A stretch of DNA of 64,000 bases. Source: Pteria penguin. Lineage: Eukaryota; Mollusca; Bivalvia; Pterioida; Pteriidae. Below, one piece after another: positions 25,270 through 37,900 of this stretch; position 1 is the stretch's first letter; each line of letters begins with the position of its first letter. The notes below the pieces were generated by a model. It searched no databases and was not told the origin of the DNA. It saw only the letters and a program-made list of their open reading frames with translations. The stretch lies in contig CM068581.1 of the NCBI GenBank assembly GCA_035048485.1, positions 8,941,430 to 9,005,429 on the forward strand, in the 5' to 3' direction. The position numbers and the translations under genes are program-made.

Positions 25270-26940
25270 CAGACTCTATTCCTTCGTCGTGTTCTTGTGA
25301 AAATTCTAAATATGTTTATAAACCGGCAGGTCATGTTATTACTGGTGACCTAAACTGTATTTCGGACAAGAAATTGCGCACCCTTTTTGGAAAAGGACCT
25401 AAATATAGGTTACCGTCCAGGATAGATTTCAATAAATGCCGTGACGTTATAGAAGATGTTTTAAATACATATTGTAAACGTTGGTGTAAAAAAGAACAGG
25501 TAAAGGTTCATGGTCTTAATGATTGGAAATACGAGATTTTAAGAATTGTGGATATCCGTGTTAAGAACTTTACGGAAAATCCGCATTTATTTCAACAGCC
25601 TAATACATTGACGGCAAATTCTATTAAAAGAAGATAGCTGACTTACATGCTAAATATGTCTTTGTTCCTGCTGATAAAGCAGGTAATAACATAATAGTTG
25701 TTTGAAAACTATATTATATTGAAGTACTTAAAAACGAATTAAACTCCACTTATACATATGTGGAAAGCCCTACCTCAAAATTGAGCACCTTGCACGATCT
25801 CCTCATGACCATGTCCGACTTCAAAATTAAAACTGATAAATCTGATCTACCAACAATATATTGGCTCCCAAAACTACATAAAAGTCCATATAAATCACGT
25901 TTCATATCTAATTCTAGCCACTGCTCTACTACGGTACTATTGAAGCATATTACGTCTACTCTAACTGCTATAAAAGATCATATTATCAAATATTGTGATG
26001 TCGCATTTCATAATAGTAACATCAACTTACTTTTAGTCGATTAAAAATTCTCATGAAGTTATAGACAAACTTTCAAATTTCAAAGCGACTCAAATTTCTA
26101 CATTTGTTTTTTCTACACTTTATACATCTCTGCCTCATGATTTGATTAAAAGCAAGTTGCTGTCTCTTATACAATGGTGTTTTCACAAAGAATCTAAAAC
26201 GTACACATGTACTTCCAATAACTCCGGATTCTTTTCCAACAAACAATATACTTCATATAAATACTGGACTTGCAAGGAATTATGTAAAGCACTAGATTTT
26301 CTCATGAATAATATTTTTGTGCAATTTGATGGCAAGATATATCAACAAATAGTTGGGATTCCTATGGGTACTAACTGATAATACTTATGATAAACGTGAG
26401 GATTTTGGATTTCCTATTGTAAATTTCCCTTACTTGGATGGCGATTTCCCTCGACTCCCATCATATGGTATCTATATATCTCAATTAGTTCGATTTGTCA
26501 GAGGCTGCACCGATGTTTTGGACTTTCATAAACGAAATTTACAAATTACTACTAAACTTTTAACTCAGGGTTACAGATATCACAAGCTAAGAAAAACAAT
26601 CGGCAAATTCTTCAGATCTTATTCAGAACTTCTAGCTAAATTTGGAAATATTTCTTTTCAACAGTATGTATCCAATGGAATTTCCCATCCTAATTTTTAC
26701 GGTGATCTCGTATATAAGCTAAGGAAAGTAAAAGGCTCCGATAACATTATTTTATCATGTAATAAAATAGTCAAACGTCTTCTAAATAGACAATATGATA
26801 TTGAGATCATCAAAAAGACTACAGGTCTTGTATTTGGCCCCTCTACAGCCTTATGCAGACTTTTACTTGGACGTTGCACGCTGACTAACAGGGCGGTGGG
26901 GACTATATGACGGGCCTTGTCCAAACCTCTTTCAGAGGAG
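25270..26940 (+). pseudogene. Penelope-like (PLE-type) reverse transcriptase, copy 1, catalytic core deleted
   Basis: Several frames in order carry the text of a PLE-type RT: 'YKPAGHVITGDLN', 'LFGKGPKYRLPS', 'LNDWKYEI', 'VPADKAGNNIIVV', 'LPTIYWLPKLHKSPYKSRF', 'TFVFSTLYTSLPHDLI' and 'YQQIVGIPMGTN'. At 26377 a stop follows 'GIPMGTN', and the text resumes only 10 bases later at 'YDKREDFGFPIVNFPYL'. The homologous copy at 46.2-47.2 kb has about 280 bp between these points, including the YMDD catalytic box. This copy has therefore lost its active site by deletion. The C-terminal part (26387-26910) stays open. No GIY-YIG endonuclease is visible. PLE assignment rests on 'YWLPKLHK' and overall order and is moderately sure. 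Confidence 0.7.
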
Positions 26941-27415
26941 ACATAGTCCCGAATCTCGTCCACTCTGACTGTAAGTCGGGACCCCTACAGATCTAGGGTT
27001 TTAGCTCGCTTTCAGACTGGCAGAGCACGGTTTATCATGTTGATGTCGCATATATTTTATACCATTATGTGTTTTACAATACCTTACGCGTTTATATTTT
27101 TATGACCTCTCAATATGCGATACCTGTTGACTCTTGTTCTTTACATGGAGGATTATTTATAAATTTTTAAATGTACGTCCTTTGATTGTTCTGCTGTTAC
27201 GGTGAGTGGAAGGTGGGCCGGTAAACCGGTTGACCACACCATTTGTTTGGCTTTTGTCAAATAAAATGACCGTCCTAAGTTGGTATCGTAATTGCACTAC
27301 AATCAAATATTTTTGTAATGTGTTATATGTTCTAGTATATAATTTATATTCATGTACTGTATAGCTCCATGGTGACTTCTGCCACATAACTGAGCCAGTA
27401 ACTCCTCTTTTTCTT
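26941..27415 (+). repeat. PLE tail, copy B (subfamily 2)
   Basis: The noncoding tail directly follows the RT and is homologous along its length to the minus-strand sequences at 43082-43277 plus 45927-46300, and less closely to copies A and E. It ends near 'cttaaacag', where minisatellite array 2 begins. In PLEs such a shared end is often called a pseudo-LTR. Confidence 0.75.
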
Positions 27416-28770
27416 AAACAGACGCATTCCCTGCCAATCAGTGACACATCTCGTGATGTGTTGTAGACAGACGCATTACCTGCCAGTTCATGTAAGTGAC
27501 ACATATCGTTATGTGTTGTTGACAGACGCATTCGCTGCCAATCAGTCACACCTGCCGTGATGCGTTGTAGACATGACATACGCATCCCCTGCCAATCAGT
27601 GACACTTGTCGTGATGTGTTGTAGACAGACGCATCCCCTGCCAATCATTCACCCTGTAGTTATGCTTTGTAGGAATTTGTAGAAGCAAGACACCCTTGTC
27701 AACCAGTCAGCTACCGTAACCCCTCGTAGTAGGAATCACCCACTACCCATCAGTCATACATGCCATGATTCCTTGTATGTGGAAGGATCCCCTTTCGATC
27801 AGTCGCACCTGTAGTGGTGCCTTCTAGAAGTTAGAAAACCCCGTTGACCAGTCAGCTGCCGTAATCTCCTACATGTATATAAGGAATCATCCTTTGCCGA
27901 CCAGTCATTCTTATAATGGTGCTTTCTAGAATTACAAACCCCTGTCGGTCAGTAAGCTGCCAGACCCCCTTTAAAAGGAATCATCCACTGCCGACCAGTC
28001 ACTCCTATAATGATGCTTTCTAGAGGTTAGCAACCCCTGTCGACCAATCAGTTGCTGTAATCCGCTGTAAAAGAATCATCCCCTGCCGATCAGTCGTTCC
28101 TGTAGTGATGCCGTCTAGATAGAATCCCTGTCGACCAGTCAGTTGCCGTAATCCCATGTAAACGAAATCATCCACTGCCGACCAGTCACACCTGTAGTGA
28201 TGCCGTCTGGATAGAATCCCTGTCGACCAGTCACACCTGTAGTGATGCCGTCTAGATAGAATCCCTGTCGACCAGTCAGTTGCCGTAATCCCATGTAAAC
28301 GAAATCATCCACTGCCGACCAGTCACACCTGTAGTGATGCCGTCTAGATAGAATCCCTGTCGACCAGTCAGTTGCCGTAATCCCATGTAAACGAAATCAT
28401 CCACTGCCGACCAGTCACACCTGTAGTGATGCCGTCTGGATAGAATCCCTGTCTACCAGTCACACCTGTAGTGATGCCGTCTAGATAGAATCCCTGCCGA
28501 CCAGTCACACCTGTAGTGATGCCGTCTAGATAGAATCCCTGTCGACCAGTCACACCTGTAGTGATGCCGTCTAGATAGAATCCCTGTCGACCAGTCACAC
28601 CTGTAGTGATGCCGTCTAGATAGAATCCCTGTCGACCAGTCAGTTGCCGTAATCCCCTGTCGACCAGTCAGTTGCCGTAATCCCCTGTCGACCAGTCAGT
28701 TGCCGTAATCCCCTGTCGACCAGTCAGTTGCCGTAATCCCCAGTAGAAGGAATAACCTACTTACGATCAG
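27416..28770. repeat. Minisatellite array 2 with 45-bp and 28-bp subunits
   Basis: It starts with the same units as array 1, then changes gradually. From about 28190 to 28640 it consists of 45-bp units 'cagtcacacctgtagtgatg' plus 'ccgtctagatagaatccctg' plus 'tcgac', some alternating with a longer 'gttgccgtaatccc' variant. From 28625 to 28745 it is a 28-bp unit ('ctgtcgaccagtcagttgcc' plus 'gtaatccc'). The gradient from one unit type to another shows local expansion by slippage or unequal exchange. Confidence 0.85.
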
Positions 28771-28789
28771 TAAATCCTGCAGTGATGCG

Positions 28790-29490
28790 ATGTAGAAAGA
28801 ATGAATCCTTGCCTACCACCAACAATTACTTTCATCCATGGTAAAAAAAACCATTCCCTACCACTTAGGTACCTCATAAGTGATGCGTTATGTAAGGAGA
28901 CATCCCTCACCGCCCAGTAATATCTGCTGTAGAATAAGCATTTCCTGCACATATAACATTCCCGCCTTGATGCCCTAGATACCCATAATGAAGATCTTAC
29001 AAATTGCAATGTTAATCATTTAATTCTAAGCTTATTACTATAATTCGATATAAAATTTGCCATAACTCGTCTTCTCAAAGTTTTTCACTTTAATTTCTTT
29101 CTACTATCCTCGTATTCTGGATTCGCACATAAATGAGATGAGTTCAGCTAAAATACATATTGCACAGTGTTACCGGAACACTGAACCACTGTGAATTGTC
29201 ATATCAAAAATGTATTTACCCTGTATATTTGACTTTAATGTGTTTGCAATTCACATTTAATATTCTGATGGAAACAGTTAATGTGGAGGGGTATCATTTC
29301 TTTACTGTAAAGTATTTTTTCTACGTACTCATTTATTTTTCATGATATCATGATATTACGTTAAATTCAATACAAGATAAAGTAATTAATTGTCATTTTC
29401 GTTCAATACATCGTATTTAATCATCATATCTAGTTTCAATCTGAAATGAACATGCTAAGATCAGGCGAGACTCCAGCGAGTGGACGGACT
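28790..29490. other. No recognised gene
   Basis: Trailing degenerate array units to about 29000, then plain AT-rich sequence. Nothing else supported. Confidence 0.4.
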
Positions 29491-29493
<3 letters not shown>

Positions 29494-29545
<52 letters not shown>

Positions 29546-29552
29546 ACACACA
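29494..29552. repeat. Poly-C run followed by (CA)n microsatellite
   Basis: About 38 C residues (29494-29531) pass directly into CACACA repeats. Length may be unreliable in the assembly. Confidence 0.9.
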
Positions 29553-29661
29553 TGCACAACAAAACTGAAAAACCAGAAATGGTATCAACTTTCCAGACAT
29601 AGAACATATATGTCATATACGTCACTAAGAATTAAACATTCATTAATTTCTTAACTTTCTT

Positions 29662-30735
29662 TAGTCCGAGATTCTCTGCCCTTGCACTTTTGATGTCGGC
29701 GGTTTGTGAGAGAGGGTCAGAAAGACTTTGTTCATCAAGGAGTTGGAATTTCAGCGATACCAGCCGGTATCGGGATGTACAAGCCTCTGGCGACAAATAA
29801 ACAATTGCTCGACCAACTTGCAACTTATAATCCAATAAATGAACATTCTTTCCAAATAAGATCTATATCTTCTACTAGCTGCCGTTTTATCTGAAAACAC
29901 AACAAGATTCTCCATTTCGTCATTTGTGTATAATAGTATGACTTCATATCTCGCCGAACGCGACGTTGCATTCGTGACAAGGTTGAATGGGGAATTTTTA
30001 CAAACGCTTAGATGATCCAGATTCGTGATTTGTTATGAGGTATACTCCTCGGGATTTATCTTCAATTTCTGAGTAAAATCTTATTTTTTAATCTTTTGTT
30101 TTACCATGATTATTATCTTAAATGAGAAAATAATGAAATATATATAATGTATGTATACTTCTTCATTGAATTCAAAGGTGGATTTCAAAATATTTATAAC
30201 AGGATTTGTAATAAATTACTGAAAAATTGCATTATGGCCTAGGATAAAACCAAAGTCATACCCCCTCATGCATTCGGAATCTCTCCTGCCTTTACTCATA
30301 AAAGAATGCTGTAATATGTAAAACTCAAAACGAATACGTATAGTGAAATAGCCCCATTGTGTTTTTCTTTACAAAATGTGTCAGCTGCTAAAGTGTCACA
30401 TTGCGAAGTCGCGTTCGGCGAGATCTGACGTCATACTGTATACACAAATGGCGAAATGAGAATATTGTCGTGTTTGCAGATAAAACGGCAGCTAGCAGAG
30501 GTTATAGACTTTATTGGGAAAAGATATCGCTTTGATCGAGTAAGTTAAGTGTTCATTTATTGGATTATAGGTTACAAATTCGTTGTGCAAACGCTTCTTT
30601 GTCACCAGAGGTTTGTACATCCCGATACCGGCTGGTATCGCTGAAATTCCAACTTTTGATGAACAAAGTCTCTCTGACCCTCTCCCACAAACCGCCGATA
30701 TCAAAATTGGGAGAAGGGCAGAGAATCTCGGACTG
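29662..30735. mobile_element. Long foldback (MULE-like) element, arms about 325-345 bp
   Basis: Left arm 29662-29985 and right arm about 30392-30735 are imperfect inverted copies. The outer end reads TAGTCCGAGATTCTCTGCCC, and the inner ends share 'cgcgttcggcgaga'. Flanks AACTTTCTT (29653-29661) and AATTTTTTT (30736-30744) match at 7 of 9, as expected for a decayed 9-bp target duplication. A 120-bp relative at 54406-54525 has the same termini and a perfect 9-bp duplication. Nine-bp duplications with long TIRs suggest the Mutator (MULE) superfamily. No transposase is present. The element starts 136 bp beyond the stop codon of the HSPA12-like gene and so probably sits in its 3' UTR. Confidence 0.8.
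30556..30561 (-). terminator. Candidate polyadenylation signal AATAAA inside the foldback arm
   Basis: On the gene's strand the hexamer AATAAA occurs at 30556-30561 (context CCAATAAATG) and again at 30510-30515. Both are 310-360 bp after the stop codon at 30871 and inside the right arm of the foldback element. If used, the transposon supplies this gene's 3' end. No transcript evidence is available. Confidence 0.35.
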
Positions 30736-30870
30736 AATTTTTTTTCTTCCGATATGGTTACCATGGCCTTTAAGAAAAGTCTCACGACCATCCATGTATT
30801 GTCAATATATGAAAGTAAAGTTGGCGCATGGAGTTTATACAGAGTTTCTTACTTTGAATATTCCACAACT

Positions 30871-31955
30871 TCAGTTCATGTCTCTCTCAAGGAAACTGCA
30901 CTTAGTGACATACACTCTCCCAGTCACCTCATCAGTGACGACAGCTTTAAGTTCGGTACTGTCAAAGGTAATCCTCAATGTTACTTGTTGTTCACGCCTT
31001 CTTTTCCACATGGGCATGCGGAATTTAATATCACCTAATTTGCGACAAGTTGGGTCCGACACGAAACGAGGTGGACATTTAGCCTCGGATATATAGAGTG
31101 TCAAGTGGTTCTCTATACGATCTTCTACAGGAGAAAACATATGGGTAAATACCGTATCTCCTATTTTGATTTGTTCCTCTTTCCGGATTATACATGAGAA
31201 GACACCTCTGCAGATGTTTCCGTCGTCGGTGACAATCAATCTATCTCTGGGATGATACCTCTCATCCCACGGTGTCGTCACTTCCACGCCATAATGGTAA
31301 CGACTCAGTCTGGTAGAAATGATATCTGTCCTGTGGCCGAAAATCACGGCGCCCTTCACTACACATAGCTCTCCCTCACTAGGACATATGTATCGCTTAT
31401 TCGGAAATGCGACTTTTATAGCTTCTTGAATATAATGGCAGTCGGAAAAGCCTCCTACAAGAAGTACGTTGTGTACGTCATCCATATCTTCTGAATCTAT
31501 TATGCGTTTCATTTCTCCAAGAATACCATCGATACTTGGTTGAAAAAGTTCGCGAACGATGGCACCTGGAACTCTTATCTTGTCTGCTGAGCATTTGATT
31601 TCTCCCATGGTAACATATTTACAGGGGGCAGATGATATTGTTTCCTGTAAATTTTTGCCACTTTGCTTTTTAGCTTCCTGGACGAGAGCAAACGGAAGTC
31701 CAATGGTGACTAAGGCATCTGGATTTCCATGACGCTGTCTCTTTTTGACCTCGAATTCCCTTATCATAGTAAGATAGTCTTCCTGATTTTCTTCTTGGAA
31801 TTTTGCTACCACTTTGGATCCAAATAGTTCACAGAGAAACCTCTTGTACTCATTGTCAACACATTTACCACCGTATGGTCCTCCAGATGCGTTCTTCAAT
31901 TCACGTAGATAGTTAGAAGAAGTAACCTCTAGTACAGTGATGTCAATGGTACCAC
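30871..31955 (-). CDS. HSPA12-like gene, last exon
   Basis: 1,085 bp from 'GTIDITVLEV' to the stop at 30871-30873. It contains 'GGPYGGKCVDNEYKRFL', the adenosine motif 'VLLVGGFSDCHYI' at about 31435-31480, 'SEGELCVVKGAVIFG', and a beta-rich C-terminal region ending 'VYVTKCSFLERDMN'. The exon has no internal stops or shifts, in contrast to everything around it, which argues for a functional gene. Confidence 0.93.
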
Positions 31956-34900
31956 CTTTAAAAGAATACGGCCTTATATTAATCTATTGATGGATTAACA
32001 AACATCAAACATATTACACTAAACGATCGAAACGTATTCTGTTACCAATGTCATGTTTGAATGAAAAGAATTTAATTTTGTAATTACAGTACAAAATCAA
32101 GGGTATTTTCCACATTTCGATTGAACCCGGGATCGATTTTCGTATGTATATGGAGAAGGGATTGAACTCTCTCGACGGTAAAAATCGACCAAAGTTCGAT
32201 CAACAGTCATTAAACTCTAAACGCCCAACTTTTGACTAATAGATAAATAAATTTCCTATAATCCTAGCAAGTTTCAGATCTGCATCTCCCGTAAATGCAG
32301 AGATACACCACCTCAAATATGATCATGTTCTCATAAATTCACTGGTCAGACAAATACCCTTCCATAGGTCGATGGCATGATTACAGGACAACAGCAGTTG
32401 CCAGAGGTTTCGGACAAAAACTCGTTCGGACTCGAGAGCTTTCGGACAAGAGATTTCGGACAAAAACCGGTTCGGCCCCTATGTTATATTCAAGTAGTTT
32501 GATTATTCTTAGAACATGTTAATGGTCTTCGCTTATAGTAACATGCATATTTCATCTATTCATGCCAGCATAGATCGGACGCAGAAAGACCATTAGATAC
32601 CGGCATGTCCGTAACCTGAACAGTTTCCGTTCATTATCCATGCAATGCCAATGGGTGCATATATTGAAGTTAATACATAGGCTACAGATATATCATAAGA
32701 ATATCTAGGTCAAGTTTTGATTTGGTTACCATCGAACATTTTTTGACAGAGTTACACCCCTTGAGCTTAGAAATATTATCCTTTAATCCTGAATATCATT
32801 TTTCCGGTGCGTCTAAATGAAGAATAAAATAACCGTAATCTACCGTTATAACCAAATAAAATAACCAAAATCTACCGTAATTTGGTGTGAAAGGGGCCGT
32901 CGTAAAGGTAACTTATATTGGCTTGTTTATTCATTAGGGAAGCGTTAACTGTGCAAGATCAAAATGAAGAATTATTCGAACGTTCTTTTGAGTATTGTAC
33001 GCACATGAAGAACATGTACAACATGTACATTCCATAAAGAAAACAAAAATACTTGTACTTATCTATTATGAGAAAAAGGTGTACATGTGATCTCCGGGAG
33101 GTACATTGGGCGAAGAAATGGTGGAAAAGATGAAGCTTTTTTTCTCTCACATATCATTCATTTGTCAACTTATGATCTTTAGAATTATACTCTTTTAAAT
33201 GAAATAATATTGTGTGTTTTCGCGATTTCTAGTGGTTTTTGGTAGTGTCCTGTAGGTTTATGAAAAAATCATCCGTATTATGAAATAAAATTTCTGGAAA
33301 ATGTCCTATGGTTTCTTACAAGTTACAATGCTTTAAGAACACTGCAATAAAACTTGTCTATGGCACGAATTCGTTTGTATAGTTAACATATTATAGTGAA
33401 GACATGGCTTAATGTTTGAAAAGGTCTTCAGTAATCATGGAAATGTTGGGCTGAAATTTCTGTGACAGAATCGCTAATAATCATTTTTAAAAACGTAGGG
33501 CCGAAACCTCTGAGGCCGAACCGGATTTTGTCTTAAAGCTCTCGAGTCCGAACAAGTTTTTGTCCGAAACCTCTGGCAACCACAACAGCATACGAAACAC
33601 AGCATCAGGCATGTCATTCCTCCTAAAGTTATCCCAAACATGTAAAAGTATATGTTCTTACCCCGTCCTACATCTCCATCACGCAAAAGTGATGTCGAGA
33701 GGAGGATTCAAAATACCGCCGCCGTATTATCATGAATAAAGAAGGAAATAGGAATTTATTTCGACGCTGAGTGGGGTAAACTCAGGCCAGCTTTACCCCT
33801 ATGGTATTTTCAAATATGTTCCAGAAATGATATTGGAAACATATATATTTACCTCCAAGATCGACGACCATGAATTTAGTTCCAGGATCAAACTGTGCCA
33901 TGACAACTTCGTTGCCCTGTGTTTTACGATAGAATTCCATGTGTTTACAGTATATGGCGGCTGCTTCTGGTTCCAAAGCTAAAGCAAGTTGCTTCTTGGA
34001 TATACCAGCCTGTAATTAAATATAACAGAAATTGACTATATTGATATATCGGTAAGTGATCACATGCTTACTTATACAAAACTAAATTAAGCCATATTAA
34101 TGACTGGATGACAGCATCATCGATCAATTTTTTTTTAATTCTAAGGACGGATGGTGGACAAACTGGTCGTGGGGAGATACTGTCTCTTCAATGACAATTT
34201 TACTAACTCGATAAAAGTTCATGAATAATGGGTACATGTGCTTACTTTGTAAAACTCTTCTTTACCATATTACATATACAGCCACAAGTTTTGCCAAAAT
34301 AGTGAGCGTGTTTTCAGTAACAACACTGTTTGGTACAAATTTGGTGTTATTACTGCAGTCATTAAAATATCTACTTTAATGGTCAACTCATCGGTCTCGT
34401 TCCTCATAACAGGCCATGGGTGTCATGGATATACATTAAAAGTGACCGAGTTTCACCCTGGAAATTTTTTCACAAAAGCGAAGTCTTCGGACCTCAAAAC
34501 TTTTGGGTTCACAAAAATAGAGATCCTCCTTGGAAACGTGTATCCTATTTCTACAATGGCTCTAGGTCGAAGATTTCAAGACAAACATCGATAACTGATT
34601 CCAAATAAGTTCAACAGCAAACAACTGCAACCTCGGTCTGTAGGTGTTGATAATAGAAATGTTTGCCTAGATAAAATCTCAGAGGGCGCGTAAAACTAGT
34701 GTGTAAAACATATATGTTTACTGAAACACATACAGACAGACCTGATACCACTTTGAAAATTAGTTACGGTGATATAAAACGACATTTACCATGTTAGCAG
34801 ATTTCCTCATAAATTCTCTTGACTCGTCGTCCCAGATAGCAGGTACCGTGAGAACCCAAAATATATCCTCTTCCTGATAATACAAACATTATTTATCATA

Positions 34901-37900
34901 TCAATATTAGTATCAGGTGTCTAAAGAGGAGAGTTTACAAAATTATTCCACAAAATTCTGTATATTCGTGAAATCATTGCCATAATTAACACATTTCACT
35001 GTATTTTAATGTCGCTTAGATAATCAAGTAACACTAAGATCGGCAAATTAAAAAGTAGGTAAGAAAAACGCAGTAACATGTCAATGCGTATTAAAGAAAA
35101 ACAATAAAATAGTCATGATAATTTCAAAATAGGCAAATTTGAGTTTGATTCATTGATTATTGTTTTATGTAACTCCATGATAATTGCACGTATTTAGTTA
35201 CCGCATCTGCCTGGGGCAGTGAGAGATCTTTTACATGCCGCGCCTACCGTGGCACAGTCTCATCCAAAAGACTGAACACTGGTTTGCCAATGGTTTGTGT
35301 CGAACCCGGGACCTCTCGGTCATGAGCAGAACACCTCATCCATTGAGCCACACCGGTTTATGTTAAAAGTAGCAATCTTTTTAAGATAATATACCCTTTT
35401 CAATGTTTGATTTTGTTGTCACAGTCACGTAGCAAAGTCATCTACTTTTTGCACATTATGTTTCAAAATTTATTACTGCTTAAAAGATAGTTAATTATTA
35501 TATCCTCAAGGTTATTTATCAGATTCTATTGCTGGTTAGCAGATGAATAATAATGATTATTGTATTCTCAACTGATTATATTTATCAGATTCTATTTATG
35601 CTCGGCACATATTTAATTATTATTTCCTCAAGGATGTTTATCATATTCAATTACTGCTTAACAGATGGTATATTATTGTATCCTCTAGTAATGATGTTAA
35701 CAAGTTTTACCTGAATGTCAGGATTCTGGCCAGTTGCCGTCTTTATTACAGCATCTTTTAAATATTCAATACACATTGCAAACACATCCCGAGCTTCCAT
35801 TTCTCTACCTTGATCGTCTTTCAGTTTCATCTTGTTTCCAACATTCTGTATAAAAATATGAAATTTAATTCATTTTACCAGAATATCTTGTAATTATCGT
35901 GTTGCATTAATTAGATCCTTTCATATTGGTTTAAACAGTATTTATTGTAGAAAATACACATCATAGATATGAAGATTATACATATGCATTATGACAGGGA
36001 TTGAGCAGCAAGCAAGTAGCTTATATAAAGCTCTCTCCCTTTGTACAATGGTATTATTATACAATTATATCAAGCCGACATTATAATAAAAATAGACATC
36101 AATATATTAATACATACAAATATACGTATAAACATGTACATATGCATCCTCAGGCAGATGCACGTACAAAGAATTATAGCAAAGAGATAATATTAATAAT
36201 AATAATAATGGCAAAGCGGTATTCAGATACTAATACGGGTTGAAGTACACGTACTTAATTGTAACGTATTGTGAATACGTTGGTTTGCCATATGTCAAAA
36301 ACGTGCTCCTTCACATATGTACATATATAAACATGTAATTTCTACAAAATAACGAATATTCGTAGCTTATTTGGATTTACAATTACACACTATCATTCAC
36401 ATTTATACACACGCATACACATTTACCGGTACAAACTTACATTGATACATACCACATATACAAATATATGCATACATGGAAACACACACTTACATGTATA
36501 CATACACGTACATGCGTACAATAACATACATACACATATTATTCACATTCAAATATGTTTTATGTTTAATGAAATATATAAGAATAAGGTACATTGTGAT
36601 AACCGGAAAATATATATACATATGACAAGTATATCTAAAAAAGAAAAATATAGGTAGCAGAGCAAAAAGAGTATTGAAATATTCAGAAGCGTTTGCTATT
36701 TTTGATGAAGTTGTGCACGTGTTTGAATATCTCTCCGTTTACATCGTTACTATACATAGGGCACCCAAATAGTAATATATCAATGTTTATATTGACTTGT
36801 ATAGCGTGGATCGTTGATGGTCTTATGTTATTATAAAATCTACAATCAAAGAAGTAATGAGCGGCTGTTTCTATACTTCCACATCTACAAATATCATTAT
36901 CTCTCAGGTGATTTTTATACAAGTCAGAGTTCAGAGAGCTACATCCCAGCCGCAGATGAGTGTGATGTATTTGAGTCCTTCTATCTCTTTTGTAATAGTA
37001 ATTTGGAATATTGATACGGTCTTTTTCTAAGTAAGCTTTAAAAGACGATAAAGAATTTAGTGATCTTGTAGTTTCAGGTAGTGAGTTCCAATCATTTGCT
37101 GTTTTATTAATAAAAGAATTTTGGTATAAAGAAGTTTTACATCTTTGTATATGAAAATCGTTTCCAGTTCTGGGTGCGCGCTGGCTAACCTGATGAACAC
37201 AAGGGGGGACCAAGGAATGCAGGTAGGAAGGGACATTGTTGTTGACCATTTTATAGAACGTAAGCAATCTATGATGATGTCTACGTTTTTCTAGGCTGTA
37301 CCACCCAGTCTCCTCTAATAATTTAGAACTAGAACAGGATCGCGTCGCACCAGTGACTACATAAGCTGCCTCGATTTGAATTTGTTCAATTTTTTGTCTT
37401 TCGTACATGGTGCAATTATCCCAAACAGTATCCGCATATTCTAAAGTTGGCCGAATAAATGAAAAATAGATGATTTCAAGGGTTTTCCTGTCTAGTTTGA
37501 ATTTGAGAGATCTAAATACATTTAAGCGTTTCCAAGCTTTGGCTGTAATTTCGTTTATGTGATCGTGCCAAGTACATGTCTTATTAAAAGTAAGTCCCAA
37601 ATGTTTATGTGAAGTTACATTTTTGATAGAAATATTGTCCATGACCAAAGGTTGATGAATGGGTGGTACAGTCTTCCTGGTCAGCAATAATTCCTCTGTT
37701 TTATTAGGATTAAAATTTACCAGCCAACATTTGGACCAAGCGTGTATTTTCTCGAGGTCAGCGTTCATAAGGTCAACCGCTGTTTGCGGCTCGTCTACGA
37801 CTAGGTAGAGGGATGTGTCATCTGCGAAAAGTCGTATATTTGAGTCGATACCTTCAATGATGTCATTGATATACACAAGGAACATTATCGGCCCAAGTAT

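Noticed and set aside
28368..28598. Minus-strand frame of repeated 'DGITTGVTGRQGFYL'-type units
   Set aside because: Produced by the 45-bp minisatellite (a multiple of three); not a protein gene.
27416..28770. Regular repeats that might suggest a CRISPR array
   Set aside because: Units are contiguous with no unique spacers, they drift gradually, and the genome is eukaryotic. The same applies to the 53-bp and 24-bp arrays.
30492..31096. Several overlapping frames in and next to the foldback arm and last exon
   Set aside because: They are readings of the inverted-repeat arms or the antisense of the HSPA12-like last exon. The same peptides occur in mirrored form at 29.7 kb.
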